From Streptomyces gardneri (GTDB lineage Bacteria > Actinomycetota > Actinomycetes > Streptomycetales > Streptomycetaceae), in the NCBI RefSeq assembly GCF_006539185.1, contig NZ_BJMN01000037.1, forward strand, positions 1 through 64,000: DNA of 64,000 nt, in the 5' to 3' direction. Shown here piece by piece: positions 57,233 through 64,000 of the stretch. The translations under genes and the position numbers were made by a program. The notes beneath the pieces were generated by a model. It ran no database searches, was not told the origin of the DNA, and worked only from the letters and a program-made list of their open reading frames with translations. The stretch's first letter is position 1, and each line of letters opens with the position of its first letter.

Positions 57233-58183
57233 GTGACTGACAAGATCAGCAAGGACCCGGCCGCCGCTCCGGCCGGGCCCGGCGCCTCGGGTTCCCCGTA
57301 CGAGGCGATCAAGGCCATCCCCGTGCGGCACTACGGGCGCTGGATCAGCGCCGTCGTGGTCGTCGCTCTGCTCGGCTGGCTCGTCTACGCCTTCTCCCAG
57401 GGCAACATCATCTGGGACACGGTCTGGGACAAGGTGTTCGACCCGTCGGTCATCAGCGGCCTGTGGAACACGATCATCATCAGCGTCGCTTCCATGGCGC
57501 TCGGCCTCGTCCTCGGCATCGTCTTCGCCGTGATGCGGCTGTCCAAGAACCCGGTGACGGGCGCCGTCGCCTGGCTCTACATCTGGTTCTTCCGCGGTAC
57601 CCCGGTCTACGTCCAGCTGCTGGTGTGGTTCAACCTGTCGCTGATCTTCGAGTACATCAACCTCGGGCCGATCTACAAGAACGAGACCGTCGATGTCATG
57701 ACGCCGTTCATGGTCGCGCTGCTGGGCCTCGGCCTCAACGAGGGCGCCTACATGGCGGAGATCGTCCGCGCCGGCATCCAGTCGGTCGACGAGGGCCAGA
57801 CCGAGGCCGCGCACGCGCTCGGCATGTCGCAGACGAAGACCATGGGCCGGGTCATCCTCCCGCAGGCCATGCGGGTCATCGTGCCGCCGACGGGCAACGA
57901 GTTCATCAACATGCTGAAGACCTCGTCCCTGGTCTCGGCGGTGCAGTACACGGAACTCCTCCGGGCCTCCTCGAACATCGGCAGCACGGCGGGTGCCGTG
58001 ATGGAGATGCTGTTCGTCGCCTCCATCTGGTACCTGGCGCTGACCAGCGTGTTCAGCGTCGGCCAGTACTACCTGGAGCGTCGTTTCGCCCGCGGTTCGC
58101 TGCGGAGCCTGCCGCCCACCCCGTGGCAGCGGGTCAAGACGAACCTCACCACGTTCAAGCGCTCCCCGGAGGGATCGGCATGA
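57233..58183 (+). CDS. Polar amino-acid ABC transporter permease
   Basis: A 316-residue HisM/GluC-type permease. A soluble N terminus of 40 residues precedes about five to six membrane segments. The His/Glu/Gln permease signature is present (SVASMALGLVLGIVFAVMRL, IWFFRGTPVYVQLLVWF), and the EAA loop reads QTEAAHALGMSQTKTMGRVI. One permease gene only, so it probably forms a homodimer. GTG 57233. The stop overlaps the ATPase start (ATGA). Confidence 0.95.
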   Translation: MTDKISKDPAAAPAGPGASGSPYEAIKAIPVRHYGRWISAVVVVALLGWLVYAFSQGNIIWDTVWDKVFDPSVISGLWNTIIISVASMALGLVLGIVFAVMRLSKNPVTGAVAWLYIWFFRGTPVYVQLLVWFNLSLIFEYINLGPIYKNETVDVMTPFMVALLGLGLNEGAYMAEIVRAGIQSVDEGQTEAAHALGMSQTKTMGRVILPQAMRVIVPPTGNEFINMLKTSSLVSAVQYTELLRASSNIGSTAGAVMEMLFVASIWYLALTSVFSVGQYYLERRFARGSLRSLPPTPWQRVKTNLTTFKRSPEGSA

Positions 58184-58947
58184 CCGGCCAGACCATGGTC
58201 AAGGCGGAGGGCGTCCACAAGTCGTACGGCGCCGCCCACATCCTCCGCGGCATCGACCTCGAAGTGCAGAACGGAGAGGTCTTCTGCCTGGTCGGTCCGT
58301 CCGGCTCCGGCAAGTCGACCTTCCTGCGTTGCATCAACCACCTGGAGCGGGTCGACGGCGGCCGCCTGTCGGTCGACGGCCAGCTGGTCGGCTACCGGGA
58401 GAAGAACGGCAAGCTCTACGAGCTGAAGGACAGCGAGGTCGCCGTCCAGCGCCGCGACATCGGCATGGTCTTCCAGCGCTTCAACCTGTTCCCCCACATG
58501 ACGGCCCTGGGCAATGTCATGGAGGCCCCGATCCAGGTCAAGGGCGAGTCCAAGGCGGTGGCGCGCGAGCGCGCCGAGCGCCTGCTCGACCGGGTCGGCC
58601 TCGGCGACAAGATGGGCAACTACCCGTCGCAGCTCTCCGGCGGCCAGCAGCAGCGTGTCGCCATCGCCCGTGCGCTGGCGATGGAGCCGAAGCTGATGCT
58701 CTTCGACGAGCCGACCTCGGCGCTCGACCCGGAGCTCGTGGGTGACGTCCTGGACGTCATGCGGGACCTGGCCGAGTCGGGCATGACGATGATCGTCGTC
58801 ACGCACGAGATGGGCTTCGCCCGGGAGGTCGGCGACTCGCTGGTCTTCATGGACGGCGGCGTGGTGGTCGAGTCGGGCAACCCGCGGGACGTCCTGGGCA
58901 ACCCGCAGCACGACCGGACGAAGGCGTTCCTGTCCAAGGTGCTGTAG
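58180..58947 (+). CDS. Polar amino-acid ABC transporter ATPase
   Basis: A 255-residue GlnQ/GluA-type ATPase. Walker A GPSGSGKST, Q-loop GMVFQRFNLFPHMTALGN, signature LSGGQQQRVAIARAL, Walker B LMLFDEPTSALDPE and the H-loop TMIVVTHEMGFA are intact. It energises uptake with the upstream binding protein and permease. ATG 58180 overlaps the permease stop. A very strong bidirectional hairpin follows. Confidence 0.96.
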   Translation: MTGQTMVKAEGVHKSYGAAHILRGIDLEVQNGEVFCLVGPSGSGKSTFLRCINHLERVDGGRLSVDGQLVGYREKNGKLYELKDSEVAVQRRDIGMVFQRFNLFPHMTALGNVMEAPIQVKGESKAVARERAERLLDRVGLGDKMGNYPSQLSGGQQQRVAIARALAMEPKLMLFDEPTSALDPELVGDVLDVMRDLAESGMTMIVVTHEMGFAREVGDSLVFMDGGVVVESGNPRDVLGNPQHDRTKAFLSKVL

Positions 58948-58968
58948 GGCGCGCGGACAGAGGCACAG

Positions 58969-59007
58969 GGAAGGGGCGGTACGGGAAGACCCCGTACCGC
59001 CCCTTCC
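58969..59007. terminator. Bidirectional terminator
   Basis: Perfect 17-base arms GGAAGGGGCGGTACGGG and CCCGTACCGCCCCTTCC with a 5-nt loop separate the convergent ABC operon and methyltransferase gene. Confidence 0.92.
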
Positions 59008-59033
59008 TCCTGCCCCCGGGTCCCCCGTCCGGG

Positions 59034-59783
59034 CTACTTCACCGCGAGGACGAGGCTGTCGGAGGGCGAGCCCCACACGACCCTGGCCTCGCCGAAGCCG
59101 GCGGAGCGGAGGGTGTCGGCGTGCCAGCCGGCGGAGGGCGTGTCGCCGTCGGCGTGCTCGCCGTAGATCTCGAAGCGGCGCGCGGTGGGCTCGGCGAGGA
59201 CGGGGTCCTTGGCGGCGAGGGCCCACCATTCGGCCCAGTCGAGGACCCCGGTGGCCTTCTCGCGGTCCATGCGGGCATGCCGCTGGGCGCGCTCGGCGGC
59301 GTTGATGCGCGGAGTGGCCCGGTCGATCATGTGGTCGGCGTTCATGAAGACGCCGCCGTCGCGGACGAGACCGGCGACCTGGCCGTAGAGGGTGGCCAGG
59401 GGCTCGCTGTGGAGCCAGTGGAGCGCGGTGGCGGTGAGGACGGCGTCGTACGAGTCGTGGGGCAGCCGCGCGGCCCACGCGGGGTCCTTGAGGTCGGCGG
59501 TCACGAAGGTGACGCGCTCGTCGCCGTCGAAGTACCCCTCGGCGATGGCGAGCAGCGCCGGGTCGAGGTCGACTCCGGTACTGGTCGCCTCCGGGAACCT
59601 CCGGAGGAGCCGATCCGTGATACTTCCCGTACCGCACGCGAGGTCGAGGACGCGGGGCTTCGGCCCCACCAAGCCCTCGACCATGTCGAGCATCACCCGG
59701 AACCGCTCCTCACGGTCCGGCATGTACCACTCCTGCTGACGGTCCCAGCTCTGCTGCCAGTCCGCCCAGTCGGTTCCGGTCAT
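59034..59783 (-). CDS. SAM-dependent class I methyltransferase
   Basis: A 249-residue methyltransferase with motif I VLDLACGTGSITDRLL, the acidic residue after strand 2 (TGVDLDPALL), and the post-motif region VTADLKDPAW. The substrate side is not diagnostic. Start at ATG 59783 because GGGGAGG lies 7 nt upstream; an extension to 59852 is not supported. Divergent from the CGNR gene; a 24-bp inverted repeat lies between them. Confidence 0.9.
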   Translation of the reverse strand: MTGTDWADWQQSWDRQQEWYMPDREERFRVMLDMVEGLVGPKPRVLDLACGTGSITDRLLRRFPEATSTGVDLDPALLAIAEGYFDGDERVTFVTADLKDPAWAARLPHDSYDAVLTATALHWLHSEPLATLYGQVAGLVRDGGVFMNADHMIDRATPRINAAERAQRHARMDREKATGVLDWAEWWALAAKDPVLAEPTARRFEIYGEHADGDTPSAGWHADTLRSAGFGEARVVWGSPSDSLVLAVK

Positions 59784-59815
59784 CGCCGTTCCTCCCCGTC
59801 TTCGTAATACCCTCA

Positions 59816-59839
59816 AAGGGGAAACAGCCGTTACCCCTT
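59816..59839. promoter_or_regulatory. Inverted repeat in methyltransferase/CGNR promoter region
   Basis: AAGGGG and CCCCTT arms, extendable to 8 of 9 matches, lie 12 nt apart between the two divergent starts. This is a plausible autoregulatory site for the CGNR protein. Confidence 0.4.
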
Positions 59840-59877
59840 CCGACCGAGACACTAGCCCGCCGGAGTAAGGACTACAA

Positions 59878-60516
59878 GTGGAACTGGCCTATTACTCGGA
59901 TTACGCCGTGCGTCTGGTCAACACCGAGGAGCCGGCCCGCAACAAGGACGCCCTGACCTCCGTCGAGGTCATCCGCGAGCTCTTCGGCCCGGCCACCCAG
60001 ATGGCCCGGCGGGCGACCGACTCCGACGTGACCCGCTTCCGCTCGGTACGCGCCCGGCTGCGGGCGGTCTTCACCGCGGCCGACGAGGGCGACCACACGG
60101 GAGCCGTGGACCTGCTGAACTCCCTTCTCCTGGAGTTCCCCGTCAGCCCGCAGATCTCCGGCCACGACACCCTCGACGAGGAAGGTCGGCCCCGCTGGCA
60201 CATGCACCTCGCCGACCACCCCTCGAACGCGACCGCGGGCTACGCGGCGATCGCGGCGATGGGCCTCGCCTTCCATCTGACGGAGTTCGGCGCGGACCGG
60301 CTCGGCCTGTGCCAGGCACCGCCCTGCCGCAACGCCTACCTCGACACCTCCACCAACCGCTCCCGCCGCTACTGCTCGGACCGCTGCGCGACCCGGGCCA
60401 ACGTGGCCGCCTACCGGGCCCGCAAGCGCCTGGAGGCCGAACGGCCCGACCCCGCCGCCCACACGGGCCTGACCGACGAGAGCAGCCAGGAGAACACCAC
60501 CCCGGGCGACCGCTGA
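59878..60516 (+). CDS. CGNR zinc-finger (ABATE-domain) regulator
   Basis: A 212-residue protein with an N-terminal ABATE-type domain (LAYYSDYAVRLVNTEEPARN) and a C-terminal CGNR-like zinc finger: LGLCQAPPCRNAYLDTSTNRSRRYCSDRCATRANVAAYR, with CX4C and CX3C pairs and the signature CRNAYLD in place of CGNWFLD-type. Members are presumed DNA-binding regulators in actinobacteria. GTG 59878 with GGAGTAAGG upstream. Its last 106 bp are overlapped in antisense by the sodX gene. Confidence 0.88.
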   Translation: MELAYYSDYAVRLVNTEEPARNKDALTSVEVIRELFGPATQMARRATDSDVTRFRSVRARLRAVFTAADEGDHTGAVDLLNSLLLEFPVSPQISGHDTLDEEGRPRWHMHLADHPSNATAGYAAIAAMGLAFHLTEFGADRLGLCQAPPCRNAYLDTSTNRSRRYCSDRCATRANVAAYRARKRLEAERPDPAAHTGLTDESSQENTTPGDR

Positions 60517-60854
60517 CGCCCCGGAGTCACCGGCCGGTACCGCACCCGCACCCGCCCGAGGACCAGCTCGGGCGGTACGGCTCCGAAGACCCGGCTGTCC
60601 CCCTCGGCGTCCGGGTTGTCGCCCAGCACCCACCAGCCGCCGTCACGTCGCTCGATCAGCCGCTTCACGATGAGCAGATCCTGCTGGAGCGGATGCCGCA
60701 GCACGGCGACGGCGCCGGGCCGCAGCCGGCCGCCGTAGTGCACGAGCAGCTGGTCGCCGTGGAGCAGCGTGGGCACCATCGACACCCCCGTGACCTCGGC
60801 GATCCCGAACGGCGGCCCGGCCGCACCCACCCGCTCCGGCCCCGATTCCCTCAT
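60411..60854 (-). CDS. sodX: Nickel-type superoxide dismutase maturation protease SodX
   Basis: A 147-residue signal-peptidase-like S26 protein. The catalytic Ser25 is in VTGVSMVPTL and the general-base Lys64 in LLIVKRLIERR, followed by the conserved GDNPDAEGDSR box. SodX-type peptidases cut the N-terminal leader from NiSOD so that the new N-terminal His can bind nickel. ATG 60854 (reverse strand); an extension to 60905 is unlikely. It is divergent from sodN. The last 35 residues (Ser/Arg-rich) overlap the CGNR gene, because no stop codon occurs earlier. Confidence 0.93.
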   Translation of the reverse strand: MRESGPERVGAAGPPFGIAEVTGVSMVPTLLHGDQLLVHYGGRLRPGAVAVLRHPLQQDLLIVKRLIERRDGGWWVLGDNPDAEGDSRVFGAVPPELVLGRVRVRYRPVTPGRQRSPGVVFSWLLSSVRPVWAAGSGRSASRRLRAR

Positions 60855-61028
60855 CCGCACTCCCGACCCACGCACCGACGCACCTCGCCGGCCCGTCTCG
60901 TCCACTCGTACACGAGTCCCATGGTGACCCTGGACTTTTGACCTAAGCCCCAGGGGGCGCCCGCGAAAACGCCCTTCTCACCGAGTAATGTCCCACCTGA
61001 GAAGACGATCACGAGGAAGGACGGCTCA

Positions 61029-61424
61029 ATGCTCTCCCGCCTGTTTGCCCCCAAGGTGAAGGTCAGCGCCCACTGCGACCTCCCGTGCGGCGTGTACGAC
61101 CCGGCCCAGGCCCGCATCGAGGCCGAGTCGGTCAAGGCTGTCCAGGAGAAGTACCTGGCGAACGAGGACGCGCACTTCCGTGCCCGCGCCACGGTCATCA
61201 AGGAGCAGCGCGCGGAGCTCGCGAAGCACCACGTCTCGGTGCTCTGGAGCGACTACTTCAAGGCCCCGCACTTCGAGAAGTACCCCGAGCTCAACCAGCT
61301 GGTCAACGACACCCTGAAGGCCCTCTCGGCCGCCAAGGCGTCGACCGACCCGAAGACGGGCGAGAAGGCGCTGGAGCTCATCGCCGAGATCGACCGCATT
61401 TTCTGGGAGACGAAGAAGGCCTGA
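61029..61424 (+). CDS. sodN: Nickel superoxide dismutase
   Basis: A 131-residue precursor. The leader MLSRLFAPKVKVSA (residues 1-14) is followed by the nickel hook HCDLPCGVYD, in which His15, Cys16 and Cys20 of the precursor (His1, Cys2 and Cys6 of the mature enzyme) bind nickel. The mature 117 residues form a four-helix bundle that assembles as a hexamer and converts superoxide to H2O2 and O2. ATG 61029 has GAGGAAGG upstream. Leader removal requires SodX, encoded next door. An IR CTTCTCA/TGAGAAG (60974-61004) flanks the putative -10 TAATGT. No TTGCAA-type Nur box was seen. Confidence 0.98.
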   Translation: MLSRLFAPKVKVSAHCDLPCGVYDPAQARIEAESVKAVQEKYLANEDAHFRARATVIKEQRAELAKHHVSVLWSDYFKAPHFEKYPELNQLVNDTLKALSAAKASTDPKTGEKALELIAEIDRIFWETKKA

Positions 61425-61441
61425 CCTTCCTCGCTCCCTCC

Positions 61442-61499
61442 GACCGCACCCGCCCCACGGGCCGCCCGACACGGCGTCCCGACGGGACCGGGTGCGGTC
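61442..61499 (+). terminator. Nested hairpin terminator of sodN
   Basis: GACCGCACCCG (61442-61452) and CGGGTGCGGTC (61489-61499) are perfect 11-base arms; the loop itself contains GTCCC-GAC-GGGAC (61476-61488). It starts 18 bp after the sodN stop. Confidence 0.75.
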
Positions 61500-61551
61500 T
61501 GCGTTCCGGCCCCTGTCACAGCGCGTGCGCACCCTCACTACGCTGGCGGCC

Positions 61552-62673
61552 ATGACCGCCCCGCCGCCCCCGCCCTCGCCCCTGACCCTGGAAGCAGCCC
61601 GACGCCTTCAGGGCATGCTCCGGGCCGAGATCGGTCCGGGGCTCGACGAGCGGGAACTGGACGCGGTCGAGGCGCGGTTCGGCTTCGCCTTCTCGGCGGA
61701 TCACCGGGTCTTCCTCTCCGCCGGCCTCCCGCTCGGTTCGCCGGAGTGGCCCGACTGGCGGGACGGCGATCCCGAGGACCTGGCCCGGCGGCTCGCCCGG
61801 CCGGTGGAGGGCGTGCTCTTCGACGTCGAGCACAGCAGGTTCTGGCACCCCGCCTGGCCGCCACGGCCCTCGGAGACGTCCGACGCGCTGCGGCTCGCGC
61901 GCTCGGAGCTGACGACCGTACCGCAGCTGGTTCCGGTCTACGGGCATCGCTACCTGCCCGGTACGGCGGGCGCGTACGGGCACCCCGTCCTGTCCGTCTG
62001 GCAGACCGACATCATCGTCTACGGCGACGACCTCGCCGACTACCTCCGGCACGAGACCCTCGGCCACGCGAGCGGCGCCACCAGACGCCTGAACGTCGAC
62101 TTCTGGTCGTACTTCGTCGACGGCGGTCCGGGCATCGACGTCACCGCGCCCACCCCGTTCACGCCGTACGCCGTGACCGCGCAGGAGGCCGTCGAGTGCC
62201 TGCGCATGCTGGCCCTGGAGCGTCTGATCGGCCGACGCCATCACCCGGAGCAACTCGTCGAAGCAGGCCTCACCGCCCTGGTCCTCGACGTCGAGGCGGA
62301 GTCCCTCCCTCTCCTCGCCGGCCTCGCCCGCGCCGAACACGAGCAGGCCGGCGCCCTGTTCGACCAGGTGCTCGCCGAACTCGACCTGCTCCAGGACCTT
62401 CCCGAGGAAGCGGCCCGCTGGGAGCTCGTCCGCTGGTGGCTCCGGCTCATCGTGAACGGCAGCCTGGCGCCCGGCGCCGGCGGCGACCTGATCACGTACG
62501 AGGGCTGGTCCGCGCTCGCCCGACCGCAGGCACTCAAGCCGCTCGTCGACAGGACCGACACCTTCAACGACTGGGCGGCGATCCCGCCCGACGACCGGGA
62601 ACTACGGGCGAAAGCCATCGTCGAGGAGGCGGAACGCCTGCTCGACGCTCCCTGGCCGCCGCCTTCGGATTGA
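61552..62673 (+). CDS. SMI1/KNR4-like protein
   Basis: A 373-residue soluble protein whose first 170 residues fit the SMI1/KNR4 (SUKH) fold pattern: LDERELDAVEARFGFAFSADHRVFLSAGLPLG, then WPDWRDGD and a later VLSVWQTDIIVYGDDLADYL. SUKH domains occur as immunity proteins to toxins and as general adaptors. The C-terminal half is helical and unrecognised. ATG 61552 lies 7 nt after TACGCT, consistent with leaderless transcription. No toxin gene is adjacent, so an orphan immunity role cannot be claimed. Confidence 0.8.
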   Translation: MTAPPPPPSPLTLEAARRLQGMLRAEIGPGLDERELDAVEARFGFAFSADHRVFLSAGLPLGSPEWPDWRDGDPEDLARRLARPVEGVLFDVEHSRFWHPAWPPRPSETSDALRLARSELTTVPQLVPVYGHRYLPGTAGAYGHPVLSVWQTDIIVYGDDLADYLRHETLGHASGATRRLNVDFWSYFVDGGPGIDVTAPTPFTPYAVTAQEAVECLRMLALERLIGRRHHPEQLVEAGLTALVLDVEAESLPLLAGLARAEHEQAGALFDQVLAELDLLQDLPEEAARWELVRWWLRLIVNGSLAPGAGGDLITYEGWSALARPQALKPLVDRTDTFNDWAAIPPDDRELRAKAIVEEAERLLDAPWPPPSD

Positions 62674-62690
62674 CCCTTCGGTCATGAACG

Positions 62691-63245
62691 CTAGGCCGGG
62701 TCCACCGGGAGGCTGTAGCGGCGCTTCTCCTTGGACGTCGCGCCCAGGCGGTCGTAGAAGCGGATCGCGCCCTCGTTCCAGGCGGGCGTCTGCCACTGGA
62801 TCTCCGTCAGGCCCAGCGCTCGCGCCTCCGCTCGGACGGCGTCGAGCAGGAGCGGGCCGAGGCCGTGGCCGCGGGCCGTGGAGGTCAGGTAGAGGCAGTC
62901 CATGTGGAGGTACGCGACACCGTCCCACGTGGAGAGTTCGGGCGCGCAGGTGGCATAGCCCGCGAGGCTTCCGTCCGGGAGTTCCGCGACCAGGCACCGG
63001 AGGCGGGGCGTCTCGCCCCCGGAGGGTCCGCGCGGCTCGTCGGCCGGTTCCGGACCGCCGAACTCCTCGGCACTTCCCGGACCGCCGAAGAGCATGCCCG
63101 TCAGGCGGGTCGCGAGGCCCGGGGCCGGGGGTGCGGCCTTCTCGTACTCGGCGTGCTCGGCGACGAGTTCGACGACCCGCTCCAGGTCCTCCACGCGGGC
63201 GTGGCGCACCACGGCCCGTCCGCCCCCGCTGTCGCGATCGCTCAT
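62691..63245 (-). CDS. GNAT-family N-acetyltransferase
   Basis: A 184-residue acetyltransferase: VRHARVEDLERVVELVAEHAEYE at the N terminus, HMDCLYLTSTARGHGLGPLLLDAVRAEARALG with the acetyl-CoA loop RGHGLG, and QTPAWNEGAIRFYDRLGAT. It resembles the spermidine/diamine acetyltransferase branch. An insert of about 40 Gly/Pro/Glu-rich residues (60-95) is unusual. ATG 63245 overlaps the LysR stop codon (ATGA), so the two genes are coupled. Confidence 0.9.
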   Translation of the reverse strand: MSDRDSGGGRAVVRHARVEDLERVVELVAEHAEYEKAAPPAPGLATRLTGMLFGGPGSAEEFGGPEPADEPRGPSGGETPRLRCLVAELPDGSLAGYATCAPELSTWDGVAYLHMDCLYLTSTARGHGLGPLLLDAVRAEARALGLTEIQWQTPAWNEGAIRFYDRLGATSKEKRRYSLPVDPA

Positions 63246-64000
63246 ACGGCCATCATGCACGGCCCCACCGACAGCCCCGCGGCCGCGCCCTGGCGCCGCA
63301 GCCACTCGCGGTACGGGGCGGCGCGCAGGGCCGCCTCGCGATAGGCGGCGGACAGCTCCGCGTAGAGCGTGTCCAGGGCCGTCCCGGGGCGGGCGTACAG
63401 CAGCAGCCGGACCGCCAGCGGGTCGCCGCGCAGGGGGCGGATCGCCATGTCCTCGCGGGGGACGGAGGTCGGCTGGCAGGGGGCGACGGCCTCGCCGAGG
63501 ACGATGAGGGACGCGGCCGTGTGGTAGTCGCCGTGGAGCAGCGGCGGGTCGATGCCGGCCGCTGCGAGGACCCGTCGCAGGCCGTCCCATTCGCCGTCCA
63601 CGGTCGGATCGACCATCCAGTGGTCGCGGGCGAGGTCGGCGAGGTCGACGACGGGGCTCGCGGCGGCGGGGTGGTCGCGGGCCAGGGAGACGAACTGCGG
63701 TTCGCGCGCGACCAGGACCCGCCGCTGGAGGCCCTCGGGCACCCGTAGGGGGCAGCCCTCGACCTCGTGGACGAAGGCCACGTCGAGCTGGCCCGCGGCG
63801 ACCGTGCTCAGCAGCGCGTTGGCGGAGACGTCCACGCGGAGGCCGACGTCCGCGCCGGGCAGTCGCTGGCGGAGCCGGCGCAGCCAGCCGGGGAGCGCCC
63901 GGCTCGCGGTGGAGCCGACGCGGAGTCCAGGGCCCTCGGTACGGGCGACCGCGGCCCGGGTCTCGGTGACCAGCGCGGCCATGTCCGCGACCAGGGGGCG
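63242..64000 (-). CDS. LysR-family regulator (partial, N terminus outside window)
   Basis: The visible 252 residues are the effector-binding domain: LRVGSTASRALPGWLRRLRQRLPGADVGLRVD, AAGQLDVAFVHE, then ARDHWMVDPTVDG. The frame is open to the window edge, so the helix-turn-helix must lie beyond 64000. LysR regulators usually control a divergent or adjacent gene; the coupled GNAT gene downstream is the candidate in view, or a gene outside. Confidence 0.88.
   Translation of the reverse strand, partial: RPLVADMAALVTETRAAVARTEGPGLRVGSTASRALPGWLRRLRQRLPGADVGLRVDVSANALLSTVAAGQLDVAFVHEVEGCPLRVPEGLQRRVLVAREPQFVSLARDHPAAASPVVDLADLARDHWMVDPTVDGEWDGLRRVLAAAGIDPPLLHGDYHTAASLIVLGEAVAPCQPTSVPREDMAIRPLRGDPLAVRLLLYARPGTALDTLYAELSAAYREAALRAAPYREWLRRQGAAAGLSVGPCMMAV

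Noticed and set aside
61552..62673. SMI1-like gene as part of a toxin-immunity locus
   Set aside because: No toxin, polymorphic-repeat or secretion gene is next to it within the window.

Overview
The window reads as chromosomal core DNA of a Streptomyces species or close relative. GC content is very high, GTG (and some TTG) starts are common, and it carries actinobacterial hallmarks: a conservon operon, a fused Kgd-type 2-oxoglutarate dehydrogenase, a nickel superoxide dismutase with its maturation peptidase, an HspR/ClgR-type lon promoter and a DasR-like site. From memory, the gene order (sodN, sodX, glutamate ABC transporter, malic enzyme, kgd, two-component pair, lon, conservon, FtsW/PBP2, ligase, ku) matches the SCO5254 to SCO5309 interval of S. 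coelicolor; no alignment was run. No phage, transposon, plasmid, rRNA, tRNA or CRISPR was seen.

Layout. 0-3 kb: a non-homologous end-joining cluster, with ku divergent from separate LigD-type polymerase and ATP-dependent ligase genes. 3-11 kb: a HEAT-repeat protein, then lipoprotein, orphan sensor kinase, SEDS glycosyltransferase and class B penicillin-binding protein, which look like a cell-wall unit. 11-14 kb: two divergent diiron proteins (ferritin-like and AurF-like) followed by a TetR regulator. 14-19 kb: secreted NlpC/P60 hydrolase, MFS transporter, a DUF6584-like protein whose start codon sits in a strong hairpin, and a StyA-like flavoprotein. 19-24 kb: conservon cvnA-B-C-D. 24-28 kb: PP2C-like phosphatase, MarR regulator, GH25 muramidase, and an AA10 LPMO preceded by a DasR-like palindrome. 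28-31 kb: DUF4240-like protein and Lon protease with HAIR and ClgR boxes.

31-37 kb: acetyltransferase, lipoprotein, then a tightly coupled sigma factor / zinc-finger membrane anti-sigma / ABC exporter operon. 37-42 kb: two TetR regulators facing a DUF2867-like gene and a GH3 glycosidase, plus a secreted SurE nucleotidase. 42-49 kb: aminopropyltransferase-like protein, two-component pair, kgd. 49-54 kb: DUF4097/PadR operon, GH5 glycosidase and a zinc-type dehydrogenase. 54-59 kb: malic enzyme, and a glutamate-type ABC importer behind a long repeat-bearing leader. 59-64 kb: methyltransferase, CGNR zinc-finger regulator, sodX/sodN, SMI1-like protein, acetyltransferase and a LysR regulator cut by the window edge.

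Themes: central nitrogen/carbon flux (glutamate uptake, malic enzyme, Kgd), envelope building and remodelling (FtsW/PBP2, NlpC/P60, GH25), polysaccharide use (LPMO, GH3, GH5) and stress defence (Lon, NiSOD, Ku/ligase). The least expected signals are small-scale. Two operon junctions carry duplicated stop/start sequences that create bridging mini-ORFs. A 44-bp palindrome encloses a start codon. Several divergent promoters hold matching inverted repeats beside TetR, MarR and PadR genes. Several genes have a -10 hexamer placed 6-7 nt before the start codon, as in leaderless transcripts.
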